From JAUVRX01 sp049664225 (lineage in GTDB: Bacteria; Acidobacteriota; Thermoanaerobaculia; Multivoradales; JAHEKO01), in NCBI GenBank assembly GCA_049664225.1, contig JBATEX010000190.1, positions 62,001-126,000 on the forward strand: a stretch of 64,000 nt of DNA, written 5' to 3'. The notes beneath the pieces were generated by a model. That model saw only the letters and a program-made list of their open reading frames with translations. It ran no database searches and was not told the DNA's origin. Below are positions 8,182-16,849 of this stretch, one piece after another (within the stretch, counting starts at the first letter, position 1; each line of letters begins with the position of its first letter). The position numbers were made by a program, and so were the translations under genes.

Positions 8182-9553
8182 TCGCCTCGGCTCGCTGGAT
8201 CCCGTAGTGCTCCATCTTCTTGTAGAGGTTGCTTCTGGGTGTCTCGATGGCTTTCGCCGTCTGAGTGACATTCCAACCGTGCTTCTCCAGCTGCTCGACG
8301 AGAAAGACGCGTTCAGCCGCTTCTCGAAACTGCTTGAGAGTGGTCGCCGAGCTCAACAGCGATGCCAGATCGTCCTGTTTGCCACCGAGCGATGCCGCCA
8401 CGTCCGAGCCCTCGATCGTGGCATCCTCCCCGAGGATCAACAGCCTCTCGACAATGTTCTTAAGCTCGCGGACGTTGCCATTCCACTCCATCTCCTGCAG
8501 CCGTCTGATGGCTGAGGATGAGAATTCTCCCGGTTTCAGGTTGTTGGCGACGGCATACCGTCTGACGAAATAGTCCACCAGCTCCGGGATGTCATCCAGA
8601 TGCTCGCGAAGTGGTGGAGTGCTTACCGGCAAGACGTTTAGCCGATAGTAGAGATCTTCGCGGAATCGCCCCTCGGCGATCTCCTCCTCGAGTGCCCGGT
8701 TGGTGGCTGCAAGGACACGCACATCGACTTGCGCAAGGTCGTGCGAACCCACCGGTTCCACTTCGCCATTCTGCAGGACTCGCAGAACCTTGGCCTGGGT
8801 TCGGGGCGACATGTCTCCAACCTCGTCCAGGAAGATCGTGCCACCATCGGCGGCGACGAACTTCCCGACTTGCTTGCGGACCGCTCCGGTGAAGCTCCCT
8901 TTCTCATGGCCGAAGAGCTCCGACTCGATGAGCTCGTCCGGAATGGCGGCACAATTGACCTGCACAAAAGGGCGATCTCGCCGTGAGCTCTGCAGGTGGA
9001 GCGCCTTCGACACCAGCTCCTTGCCAGTCCCGCTCTCGCCTGTAATCAGCACGGTGGCGTTCGAAGGGGCAGCCTTCTTGATGGTGTCGCGGAGTTGTCG
9101 CATCGGGTCCGACGACCCGATCAACTCGTCTGCCCGCACGTGGTAGGACTGACTCTCTTTCTGGAGGCGGTAGCTTTCCAGCGCGTTCCGCAAGCTGAGC
9201 AGCACTCGATCCCGCTGCAGTGGCTTTTCGAAGAAATCGAAGGCGCCCTGCCGCGTCGCCTCGATGGCGGTCGAGATATCCCCATGCCCCGTAATGATGA
9301 TTACGGGCATCTCGTATCCGCGCTCCCTGAGAAGCTGCAATACCTGCAGCCCGTCCAACTCGGGCATCTTGATATCGAGGAGGATGGCATCGGGCTGTAC
9401 CCGCCGCACCTGCTGGAGTCCTTGGTCTCCGCTGGATGCTTCCACGACCTTCAGGCCCTCGTATTCGAGGACCATTCTCAAGCTCTCGCGAATCGCGCTC
9501 TCGTCGTCGACGATCAACACGGTTGCCTGAACTGCCTCGGCTGGATCACTCAT
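8165..9553 (-). CDS. NtrC-type sigma-54-dependent response regulator
   Basis: Activates sigma-54 RNA polymerase in response to a histidine kinase. The order is: receiver domain (1-125; phospho-acceptor Asp60 in LLDIKMP, Lys110), AAA+ domain (about 143-370) with Walker A GESGTGKE at 172-179, the sigma-54 contact loop GSFTGA at 219-224 and Walker B TIFLDEVGD near 240, and a C-terminal Fis-type helix-turn-helix (WNVTQTAKAIETPRSNLYKKM). The loop has Ser where GAFTGA has Ala, a tolerated variant. Length 462. The partner kinase is not in the window and its target genes are unknown. Confidence 0.96.
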   Translation of the reverse strand: MSDPAEAVQATVLIVDDESAIRESLRMVLEYEGLKVVEASSGDQGLQQVRRVQPDAILLDIKMPELDGLQVLQLLRERGYEMPVIIITGHGDISTAIEATRQGAFDFFEKPLQRDRVLLSLRNALESYRLQKESQSYHVRADELIGSSDPMRQLRDTIKKAAPSNATVLITGESGTGKELVSKALHLQSSRRDRPFVQVNCAAIPDELIESELFGHEKGSFTGAVRKQVGKFVAADGGTIFLDEVGDMSPRTQAKVLRVLQNGEVEPVGSHDLAQVDVRVLAATNRALEEEIAEGRFREDLYYRLNVLPVSTPPLREHLDDIPELVDYFVRRYAVANNLKPGEFSSSAIRRLQEMEWNGNVRELKNIVERLLILGEDATIEGSDVAASLGGKQDDLASLLSSATTLKQFREAAERVFLVEQLEKHGWNVTQTAKAIETPRSNLYKKMEHYGIQRAEANEESD

Positions 9554-9618
9554 GATGTCGGTCCAAGTCTATCCTGGAATCTGGGCTCGGATTGGTGCCA
9601 ACAGCCGACAATATAGAG

Positions 9619-9646
9619 GAGGCCGACCCCGGAAGGGGCCGGCCTC
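9619..9646 (-). terminator. GC-rich hairpin after degP, probable terminator
   Basis: The stem pairs GAGGCCG with CGGCCTC and CCCC with GGGG across a single A/C mismatch, closed by a GGAA loop on the plus strand. It begins 25 bases past the degP stop. The downstream minus-strand sequence is TATATTGT rather than a strong T-run, so termination may be partial. Confidence 0.65.
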
Positions 9647-9670
9647 TCGATACTCACGCTGGAGCGAAGC

Positions 9671-11188
9671 TCAAGGAACGGCAGGAAAGACAAACAGCGG
9701 TTGCAGCTCCTGGCCCCTACCGAATCTCCGCAGGTAGAAGATAAGGCGCGAACCCGACTGAGCGTCGCGAACCAGCTCCTCGAACTCGGCGACACTGCCG
9801 ACACTGCGTTCGTTGACTTTAGTGATGATGTTGATCAGCTCCCCGGAACGGACTCCCTCTTCGTAGAGAGGACTTCGTGGCGAGATGTCAGTAACCCATA
9901 CTCCCTCCACGTCTTCCGGTATGCCGTGGTTCGAACGCAAGCCCGGGGAGATGTCCTGGTATCGAAGGCCGAGCCACTCGATCCCGGCATCCTCGGGACC
10001 TTCGTCCTCTTCGGGCTCGCCACTCTCGGAGGGTCGTTCGGCGAGTTGGATGGTCTTCTTCATCCGCTTACCCTCACGGAGTATTCCCAACTCGACCTTC
10101 GCCTCCGGTCCCTGATTCGAGACGTAGTCGATCAGCTCCCGTGTGTTCTCGATCGTCTGCCCGTCAACCGTGAGAATGATATCGCCGGCCTGGAGACCTC
10201 CTTGGTCAGCCGGCAATCCCGGAATCACGTTGCTGACGAGGGCCCCTTCAGTCGATTCCAAACCGAAAGCCTCCGCCGCGCGATCGGTCACGTCGTTGAC
10301 ACCGATACCCAGGTAACCCCGCCTGACGCGACCGGCGTCACGCAGCTGAGGCAGGACCTGGCGAAGGATGTTGACCGGGACTGCGAATCCGATGTTCTCG
10401 GAACCCCAATTGATGGCTGTGTTGATTCCCACAACCAGGCCCGACAAATTGACCAGCGGGCCACCCGAGTTCCCGAAGTTGATCGCCGCATCCGTCTGGA
10501 TGAAGCTCTCGAAGGAGGTTGTCTCGGGGCTGATGTTGATCCTGCGGCCCTTCGCGCTGACCACTCCGACAGTCACGGTGTTTGCCAACTCGAGCGGACT
10601 ACCGATAGCCATGACCCAGTCGCCGGGTCGCAAGTCATCACTGTCGCCGAGCGGCAGAAAGGGCAGGTCATCGCCGGCATCGATCTTCAGCAGCGCCAGA
10701 TCGGTAGCTGCATCGATACCCTTGACCTCGGCGTCATAGGCGGTGTTGCCTATTCTCACTCGAACCTGCTCGGCCCCTCGGATAACGTGGTTGTTGGTCA
10801 CCACCAGGCCGTCGGCACTGACCACGAACCCGCTGCCACCGGAATCCGAACGAAACTCCTCATCTTCATCTTCCGGCCGATCTTGCTGCTCTCTGCGTCG
10901 CGGTCCGAAGAAAAACTCGAATGGATCCGACATCCTGCCACCCCGGGTGCGCTCGAAGGTAGAGGCCTCAATGGTCACGACGGCAGGCGAGACCTGTTCC
11001 GCCAGGTCGGCAAAGCTCGGCAAACCGGCGGCGCTCTGGCCGGCGATCGACGCCGCCGCAGGCGATGGCTCCGGTGAAGTTTGCCCCTTGGGGGTTAGCC
11101 CCAAACCGCCAGCCAAGACCATGCCGAAAATGATCGCGCCGAAGATGACAGCCAGGGTGACCACATTTTGTTTGGTGAATACGTTCAT
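9671..11188 (-). CDS. degP: DegP/HtrA-family periplasmic serine protease-chaperone
   Basis: Envelope quality-control protease of 505 residues. Residues 8-31 are an uncleaved signal anchor or signal peptide, followed by a Pro/Ala-rich linker. The trypsin-like domain has His134 (TNNHV), Asp163 (ATDLALLK) and Ser241 (GNSGGP), with an acidic insertion near 95-115 of the LA-loop type. Two PDZ domains follow (about 300-390 and 410-500), which fits DegP/DegQ rather than the single-PDZ DegS. It is monocistronic: a divergent promoter lies upstream and a hairpin downstream. The start ATG has AAAGGAG 12 bases upstream, slightly far. Confidence 0.95.
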   Translation of the reverse strand: MNVFTKQNVVTLAVIFGAIIFGMVLAGGLGLTPKGQTSPEPSPAAASIAGQSAAGLPSFADLAEQVSPAVVTIEASTFERTRGGRMSDPFEFFFGPRRREQQDRPEDEDEEFRSDSGGSGFVVSADGLVVTNNHVIRGAEQVRVRIGNTAYDAEVKGIDAATDLALLKIDAGDDLPFLPLGDSDDLRPGDWVMAIGSPLELANTVTVGVVSAKGRRINISPETTSFESFIQTDAAINFGNSGGPLVNLSGLVVGINTAINWGSENIGFAVPVNILRQVLPQLRDAGRVRRGYLGIGVNDVTDRAAEAFGLESTEGALVSNVIPGLPADQGGLQAGDIILTVDGQTIENTRELIDYVSNQGPEAKVELGILREGKRMKKTIQLAERPSESGEPEEDEGPEDAGIEWLGLRYQDISPGLRSNHGIPEDVEGVWVTDISPRSPLYEEGVRSGELINIITKVNERSVGSVAEFEELVRDAQSGSRLIFYLRRFGRGQELQPLFVFPAVP

Positions 11189-11209
11189 TTGAAGTTATGA
11201 CTCCTTTCC

Positions 11210-11225
11210 TCGCACAATCGTGCGA
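11210..11225. repeat. Perfect inverted repeat just upstream of degP
   Basis: TCGCAC-AATC-GTGCGA, 6 bp arms and a 4-base spacer, sits between the proposed degP promoter and its ribosome site. It would form a hairpin at the 5' end of the mRNA or serve as an operator; neither is established. Confidence 0.4.
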
Positions 11226-11237
11226 AGGTCCGTTAGA

Positions 11238-11266
11238 AATGTAAAGCAAACTTCCTGCCAGAGCAA
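11238..11266 (-). promoter_or_regulatory. Sigma-70-type promoter candidate for degP
   Basis: Minus strand: TTGCTC (11266-11261), 17-base spacer, TACATT (11243-11238). Transcription would begin near 11231 and run through the inverted repeat at 11210-11225. The stretch 11267-11441 between this and the rimP promoter shows no gene or recognisable element. Confidence 0.45.
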
Positions 11267-11441
11267 TCTCCAATCCGGGACTGCATGCGTGGAACCGATC
11301 GCCATGCCGAGTGCCAAACTGGCAGAAAGCCAAGGTGCCTGAGGTCCAATTCTCCAAGCGAACCGGATTGGAACCAGGCTGGCTCGTCGACAGCTTGCCG
11401 CCGACTGCCACCAGAAGCTTCCTGCCGGCCAGGCCTGTATC

Positions 11442-11470
11442 TTGAAGACTGCAGAATCTTCGACTATACT
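11442..11470 (+). promoter_or_regulatory. Strong sigma-70-type promoter of the rimP-nusA-infB operon
   Basis: TTGAAG (11442-11447), exactly 17 bases, TATACT (11465-11470). Predicted transcription start is near 11477, leaving an 82-base leader before rimP. Confidence 0.75.
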
Positions 11471-11497
11471 CTACGGCGCTGGCTTTGTCAGGCGACG

Positions 11498-11527
11498 AAG
11501 TGAGTGGGTGGTTCACTCACTTTTTTT
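11498..11527 (+). terminator. Intrinsic-terminator-like hairpin in the rimP leader (candidate attenuator)
   Basis: AAGTGAGTG pairs perfectly with CACTCACTT (9 bp) around a 7-base loop GGTGGTT, and seven T residues run from 11521 to 11527. It lies about 20 bases after the predicted transcription start and 32 bases before the rimP ATG, inside the leader of the operon that encodes NusA. Position and structure suggest attenuation of the operon; this is an inference. Confidence 0.7.
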
Positions 11528-11558
11528 GTTGCCTAAAAAGAGCCTTTAGAGAAAGTTG

Positions 11559-12026
11559 ATGAATGCATCGAACACTCTGGATCCAGGCCTTCTGGACGAG
11601 TTGGCGGACGTCGCCGAAACGTCCGGCTGCCAGCTGCTGGACTGCGAGCTCAAGGGTACTGTCTTGCGACTCACCATCGACCGGCCAGAGGGAGTTACAA
11701 TCGACGACTGCCAGGTAGTTTCGAGACAAGCTTCGGCACTTCTCGATGTGTCTGACTTCGGCAGCGGTCGATACCTACTCGAGGTCAGCTCGCCCGGCCT
11801 GGACCGGAAGCTCTACAACGACGAGGACTACGACAGATACCTGGGGAGCAAAGTCAGGATCTCCTGGCGCGATCCTGATATGAGCAACAAGAAGACAACG
11901 GTGGGGATTCTGGAGACTTTCGACCGGACTCAGAAAGAGGTCGCGATGAAAGACACCTCTACCGGTGAGAGCCTCACCATCTCACTGAAGCAAATTGACT
12001 CTGCTCGCCTCGAGCCCGAATTCTAG
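11559..12026 (+). CDS. rimP: Ribosome maturation factor RimP
   Basis: Needed for 30S subunit maturation. The 155-residue protein has the N-terminal alpha/beta domain with the family motif VSSPGLDRKL near residues 84-93 and a C-terminal SH3-like domain ending in KQIDSARLEPEF. ATG 11559 is preferred over the adjacent TTG 11556; only a weak purine stretch (GAGAAAG) precedes it. It is the first gene of the operon and is followed 12 bases later by nusA, the usual order. Confidence 0.95.
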   Translation: MNASNTLDPGLLDELADVAETSGCQLLDCELKGTVLRLTIDRPEGVTIDDCQVVSRQASALLDVSDFGSGRYLLEVSSPGLDRKLYNDEDYDRYLGSKVRISWRDPDMSNKKTTVGILETFDRTQKEVAMKDTSTGESLTISLKQIDSARLEPEF

Positions 12027-12038
12027 GAACAGATCGAA

Positions 12039-13586
12039 ATGGCACAAGCACCGACAGCTGAGTTGAACCTCAGCGAAGTTCTCAAGCAAGTCGCCCGCGA
12101 GAAAGACATTGATTACGAGCGCTGGGTCTCGGCCCTCGAAGACGCGATGGCCTCGGCGGCCAAGAAACAGCACCGGATCAAGGCGCCCGTGCGCTCGACC
12201 TTCGACCCCGAGACCGGCAAGTTCGAGGCATTTATCGTCAAGACTGTTGCCGATGAAGTGGAAGATCCCCTGTCGGAGTGGACTGTCGAGGAAGCTCAGG
12301 ATCATCAACCCGGCGCCGAAGTCGGCGACGAGATCCACATTCCCATCTCCACCGATGGGCTCGGCCGGATCGCCGCCCAGTCAGCCAAGCAAGTCCTCTA
12401 TCAGCGGATTCGCGAAGCCGAAAGAGAGAAGATCTACAACGAGTTCATCGAGCGAGTCGGCGAGGTCGTCAACGGCACGGTCAAGCGGTTCGAGCGCGGC
12501 GACATCATCATCGATCTGGGTCGAACAGAAGCCGTCGTGCCGCGGAGCGAGCAAGCCCGGCATGAGCGCTATAGCCAAGGCGAACGCATCCGTGCCGTGA
12601 TCGTCGAGGTTCATCAGCAGCCGAAGGGCCCACAGGTGGTCCTGTCTCGCACTGACCCGAGATTGCTAGTCAAGCTGTTCGAGATGGAAGTTCCAGAGAT
12701 CTACGACGGCACCGTGCAGATCAAAGCCGCTGTCCGCGCACCTGGAGAACGGGCCAAAGTCGCTGTCGTGAGCCGTGAACGGGATGTCGATCCTGTCGGC
12801 GCATGCGTCGGAATGAAGGGCTCTCGGGTACAGTCCATCATTCGAGAGCTGCGTGGCGAGAAGATCGACATCATCGAGCACAGCGATGACCTAGTCACCT
12901 TCGCGCAGAGTGCACTCGCTCCAGCCCGTATCACCCGCGTCTCCGTCACACATCATGGCGAGGTACCTCATCTCGACGTGATCGTCGAAGACGAGCAGCT
13001 TTCACTGGCGATCGGCAAGCGTGGGCAGAATGTTCGTCTGGCTGCCGAGCTCCTCGGCTCGCAGATCGAGATCAAGAGCGAGAGCGACATCAAGGACGAG
13101 GTTGCCGGGGCGCTGGCCAAAATGCTGCAAACTGCTATCTCCGAAGAGATACCCGAGGGCGGAGTCATCGAGTTCTCACTCGAGTCAGCACCTGGAGTCG
13201 GCGTCAAGATGGCCGGGAAGCTCGAGGAGGCCGGATTCGGCGAGCTCGATGGCCTTCTCGCAGCGAGCCCAGAGCAGCTCGAACAAGTCGAAGGCGTCGG
13301 GCCCAAGACGGCCGAGGCAATTCTGGCTTGGGCCGCCGATCAGGCCGAGATCCAACGTCAGGCGCAACCTGAAGGTCATGCCGGAGCTTCGGAGCCGGAG
13401 GCCGAACTGGCCGCCGCGGTCATGGATGAGGGAGACGATTTCATGGCAGCCCTGAGCCAGGCGCTTGCCGAGGCCGAGAAGAGTGAGGCCGACGCCACGG
13501 CGATGGCCGAGTCAGAGGATCCAGTCGAGGGTTCTCCGATAGCGGACGAAACACCTGCAACAGATAAGCAGACTGGCGAAGACTGA
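12039..13586 (+). CDS. nusA: Transcription termination/antitermination protein NusA
   Basis: Binds RNA polymerase and modulates pausing, termination and antitermination. Domains in order: N-terminal polymerase-binding region (1-135), S1 (about 140-205, GTVKRFERGDIIIDLG), KH1 (about 235-300) and KH2 (GKRGQNVRLAAELLG), then a helix-hairpin-helix repeat near 395-440 (LEQVEGVGPKTAEAIL). The last 70 residues are an acidic Ala/Glu-rich tail. Length 515. The gene for the small RNA-binding protein YlxR, often found between nusA and infB, is absent here; only 48 bases separate them. Confidence 0.97.
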   Translation: MAQAPTAELNLSEVLKQVAREKDIDYERWVSALEDAMASAAKKQHRIKAPVRSTFDPETGKFEAFIVKTVADEVEDPLSEWTVEEAQDHQPGAEVGDEIHIPISTDGLGRIAAQSAKQVLYQRIREAEREKIYNEFIERVGEVVNGTVKRFERGDIIIDLGRTEAVVPRSEQARHERYSQGERIRAVIVEVHQQPKGPQVVLSRTDPRLLVKLFEMEVPEIYDGTVQIKAAVRAPGERAKVAVVSRERDVDPVGACVGMKGSRVQSIIRELRGEKIDIIEHSDDLVTFAQSALAPARITRVSVTHHGEVPHLDVIVEDEQLSLAIGKRGQNVRLAAELLGSQIEIKSESDIKDEVAGALAKMLQTAISEEIPEGGVIEFSLESAPGVGVKMAGKLEEAGFGELDGLLAASPEQLEQVEGVGPKTAEAILAWAADQAEIQRQAQPEGHAGASEPEAELAAAVMDEGDDFMAALSQALAEAEKSEADATAMAESEDPVEGSPIADETPATDKQTGED

Positions 13587-13634
13587 GGCAGGTTGGAATA
13601 GCAGGCTGAACGGTACTGGGGAGCTGCATAGGAA

Positions 13635-16070
13635 ATGGGAAAGATTCGGGTCAGAGACCTGGCGCAGAAGATGGGCGTTCCGGAACAGGATCTCCTGTTC
13701 AAGCTGAAATCCATCGGCGTCCGCCTGGATGAAGAGAACCCCGAGATCGACACAGGCGTGATTCAGGCGATCCTCGAGGGCAAGAGACTTCCGCAGCCTC
13801 GCGAGGTGATCCTGCGAGATGAGGAAGCCAAGGCGAGCGCCACGAGTGCGCCCGCTCGCCGTCGGCCTGCACCGAGAAGAATGCCGGCCAGTCCAATTCG
13901 CCCCGGCCGCCGGCGCCCGATGATTCAAAGGGTAGAACCTAGAATCAAAACCCTTCCGGCAACCGAGCCCCCACGAGTCGACAAGCCCCCTGTCGAAACT
14001 ACGCCCGTGCCTCCCGAGGTCACGGCTTCTCAAGAGGCTGCGCCTGCGACCGCACCTCCTGCCGAGACGACGATCGAGGCCAAGACCACCGAGTCACCTG
14101 TCAGCAAGGAGTCGGTGACTTCCGGAACCGCGAAAGTCGCGCCGCCGCCCGAGGGCGATAGACCTACAGCTGTTCGGGTCAAGCGCGCCAAGCGGCCCGT
14201 TGCCAAGATCGACCTTTCGGGGGGCCGCAGTCAGCGGCGAGCCGAGAGGAGAAAGCAGGAAGGCGTTGAAGCTGGTCAGGTCTTGACCTTCAAGACCGTG
14301 GCGCCCGAGGCTCCTATCACCCTCTCCGAGGGAATGACCGTCCGCGAGTTTGCCGACAAGCTGGGAGTCAAAGCGAAGGACCTCATCCAGGTCCTGGTCA
14401 AGCGCGGCATCATGGCCACCATCAACCATGTGCTGGAAACGGACCTGGCCCTCGAGGTCGCCGAACAACATGGAATCGAAGCTTCGGTAGTCACCTTCGA
14501 GGAGGAGATGCAGCTCCAGCAGGAACAGGAACTGGATCTCGAGGAGGAGGCAGCCACGACGCCCCGTGCTCCGGTAGTCACCATCATGGGGCATGTCGAC
14601 CACGGCAAGACGACGCTTCTGGACGCCATTCGATCCTCGAAGATCACCGAAAGTGAGTTCGGCGGCATAACGCAGCACATAGGTGCCTATCGGGTCGACG
14701 TCAACGACAAAAAGATCGTCTTCTTGGATACACCCGGCCACGAGGCCTTCACAATGATGCGGGCCAGAGGTGCCCGGGCTACCGATATCGTGATTCTGGT
14801 CGTCGCCGCTGACGATGGCGTCATGCCCCAGACTGTCGAGGCCATCGACCATGCGCGAGCTGCTGGCGTGCCGATCATCGTTGCGATCAACAAGATCGAC
14901 AAGGCAAATGCCAATCCCGACCGCGTCAAGAAAGAGCTCGCGGAGTACGAGTTGTCCGTAGAGGATTGGGGTGGCGATACCGTCTCAGTCGACATCTCTG
15001 CTCTCAAGAACGAGGGTATTTCCGAACTGATGGAGATGATCCTCTTGACAGCCGATCTCGCCGATTTCAAGGCCAACCCGGAGCTTCCTGCGCAGGGAGT
15101 AGTCCTAGAGGCCCGCAAGGAGGTTGGACGCGGCATCGTCGCCACCGTACTGGTCCAGAACGGGGCGATGCGACGCGGCGACGTCTTCGTAGCTGGCGCC
15201 ACCTGGGGCCGAATTCGATCGATGATGGACGACCGGGGTGAAAAGATCCATGAAGCAGGCCCGGCCACTCCTGCCGAAGTCACCGGCTTCGGCAACGTGC
15301 CCGAGGCTGGAGACCTGTTTCAAGTCGTCGAAGAGGAAGCCAAGGCTCGCGCCATCTCCGAGTTTCGCCACCACGAGCAGCGTATTCGTGAGCTGGCACC
15401 AAGCATCGGAAAGACGTCTCTCGAGCAGTTGTTCAGCCAGATCCAGCAGGGTGAGATCAAGGAGCTCCCCATCGTCCTTAAGGCCGATGTCAAGGGCTCT
15501 GTCGAGGTCCTGCGAGACACACTCAGCAAGCTTTCTACCGACCAGGTAAAGCTGCAGGTGATTCGCGCCGCAGTCGGCGCTATCACGACCGACGACGTCA
15601 TTCTCGCCTCCGCCTCGGGTGCAGTGGTTGTCGGTTTCAACGTGCGGCCCGAGCGCAAGGCGGCGGATTTGGCGGAGAAAGAGGAAGTCGACGTCCGGCT
15701 CCACACCGTCATCTACGAGTTGAGTGACGAAATCCGAAAAGCCATGGTCGGCTTGCTGGAGCCGACATTCAGAGAGGTGCAGACCGGGCGCGCCGAAGTT
15801 CGCGATACTTTCAGTGTGCCCAAGCTGGGCGTCGTCGCCGGGTGTCATATTGTCGAAGGCGTGATCCCCCGCAGCGCATCTGTTCGGCTCCTGAGAGACA
15901 ACGTCGTGGTTTACGAAGGCAAGATCAGCTCCCTGAGGCGGTTCAAGGACGACGTCTCCGAAGTGCGGACAGGATTCGATTGCGGCATCCGCCTCGACCG
16001 GTATCAGGACGTCAAGCCCGGAGACATGATCGAGGCATTCATCCAAGAAGAGGTCGCTCCAACTCTCTGA
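13635..16070 (+). CDS. infB: Translation initiation factor IF-2
   Basis: GTPase that positions initiator tRNA on the ribosome. The N-terminal helical IF2-N unit (residues 1-50) is followed by a Pro/Ala/Thr-rich linker of about 180 residues, a second IF2-N motif near 230-285, and the G domain with GHVDHGKT near 319, DTPGHEAF and NKID. The beta-barrel II, IF-2 domain 3 and C-terminal fMet-tRNA domain complete the 811 residues. ATG 13635 has AGGAA close upstream. It lies in the nusA operon. Confidence 0.98.
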   Translation: MGKIRVRDLAQKMGVPEQDLLFKLKSIGVRLDEENPEIDTGVIQAILEGKRLPQPREVILRDEEAKASATSAPARRRPAPRRMPASPIRPGRRRPMIQRVEPRIKTLPATEPPRVDKPPVETTPVPPEVTASQEAAPATAPPAETTIEAKTTESPVSKESVTSGTAKVAPPPEGDRPTAVRVKRAKRPVAKIDLSGGRSQRRAERRKQEGVEAGQVLTFKTVAPEAPITLSEGMTVREFADKLGVKAKDLIQVLVKRGIMATINHVLETDLALEVAEQHGIEASVVTFEEEMQLQQEQELDLEEEAATTPRAPVVTIMGHVDHGKTTLLDAIRSSKITESEFGGITQHIGAYRVDVNDKKIVFLDTPGHEAFTMMRARGARATDIVILVVAADDGVMPQTVEAIDHARAAGVPIIVAINKIDKANANPDRVKKELAEYELSVEDWGGDTVSVDISALKNEGISELMEMILLTADLADFKANPELPAQGVVLEARKEVGRGIVATVLVQNGAMRRGDVFVAGATWGRIRSMMDDRGEKIHEAGPATPAEVTGFGNVPEAGDLFQVVEEEAKARAISEFRHHEQRIRELAPSIGKTSLEQLFSQIQQGEIKELPIVLKADVKGSVEVLRDTLSKLSTDQVKLQVIRAAVGAITTDDVILASASGAVVVGFNVRPERKAADLAEKEEVDVRLHTVIYELSDEIRKAMVGLLEPTFREVQTGRAEVRDTFSVPKLGVVAGCHIVEGVIPRSASVRLLRDNVVVYEGKISSLRRFKDDVSEVRTGFDCGIRLDRYQDVKPGDMIEAFIQEEVAPTL

Positions 16071-16199
16071 GGCAGGTAGAGCACTCTCTCCTACCGACGC
16101 AGTGCTGCAGAAGGGTCGCAGAGCCAGCGGCAGGGACTTCTACCGGGAACAAGATCTAGAAGCGCGGTTCGTAGGAGGAACCCTCCACCCGGTGTCAAC

Positions 16200-16493
16200 A
16201 TGGTCGTCGCTATCTCAGTTTTCGAGCTTCACATACCGGAAGGGCGTAGTCTCAAGCAGAAACGGCGAGTCATCAAAGGCATCATGGAACGAATTCACCA
16301 TCGCTATAGGGTCTCTATCGCCGAGACCAACTACCACGATCTGCATCAACGAGCCGAAATCGCGATCGCCGCGGTTCACGGCTCCCGCTCCGAGATGGAG
16401 CGCATGTTGCAGGGAATACGTCACCTTGTGGAGGAGACGCCAGGGGCTCTCTTGCTCTCTTGGGAGCCTCAGTACCTGGAGAGCGTGGGATGA
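16200..16493 (+). CDS. DUF503 family protein (YlxP-like)
   Basis: 97 residues with the DUF503 signature: VFELHIPEGRSLKQKRRVIK at the N-terminus and a ferredoxin-like alpha/beta fold. The family commonly lies between infB and rbfA, as here, and is thought to act in ribosome assembly or translation; the biochemical role is not established. It follows infB by 129 bases, a spacer containing short GC-rich inverted repeats such as GGAGG-AAC-CCTCC at about 16171-16183. The end overlaps rbfA in an ATGA junction. Confidence 0.85.
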   Translation: MVVAISVFELHIPEGRSLKQKRRVIKGIMERIHHRYRVSIAETNYHDLHQRAEIAIAAVHGSRSEMERMLQGIRHLVEETPGALLLSWEPQYLESVG

Positions 16494-16849
16494 GCCGACG
16501 AACCCACAAGGTCGAAGACCTACTTCGAGCGGAGGTCTCGAAGATCATCCTGCGTCGCATCCAGGATCCCCGAGTGCGCCTGGCGTCCATATCGGAGGTC
16601 GATGTCAGCCCCGACCTGAAACGGGCGGTCATACAAGTATCGATCATCGGAACCGACGAGGAGCGCGAGGCCTGTGTCGAAGCTCTGAGACACGCCCAGG
16701 GCTTCATTCGCTCCTGTCTGGCCAAGGACCTGAAACGAATGCGTAGCATCCCCGAGTTGATCTTCCAGCTCGACCGGGGACCCGAGTACAGTCAGAGAAT
16801 CAGCGACCTGTTGGAGAAACTTCATGACCACGAGCACGAAAGCACCTGA
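16490..16849 (+). CDS. rbfA: Ribosome-binding factor A
   Basis: Cold-shock-associated 30S maturation factor with a KH-like fold; 119 residues. The family features are the N-terminal RRTHKVEDLLRAEVSKIIL, DPRVRLASISEVDVSPDL and the C-terminal IPELIFQLDRGPEYSQRI. ATG 16490 is chosen because it overlaps the preceding stop by four bases and begins at the family start; ten upstream codons belong to the DUF503 gene region. It overlaps the next gene by 26 bases. Confidence 0.95.
   Translation: MSRRTHKVEDLLRAEVSKIILRRIQDPRVRLASISEVDVSPDLKRAVIQVSIIGTDEEREACVEALRHAQGFIRSCLAKDLKRMRSIPELIFQLDRGPEYSQRISDLLEKLHDHEHEST

Noticed and set aside
11471..11558. Initiator tRNA gene before rimP, as in E. coli
   Set aside because: The leader is too short and lacks a cloverleaf, the GTTCRA T-loop block and a CCA end.
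13587..13634. Small ylxR gene between nusA and infB
   Set aside because: Only 48 bases separate the genes, so it cannot be encoded there.
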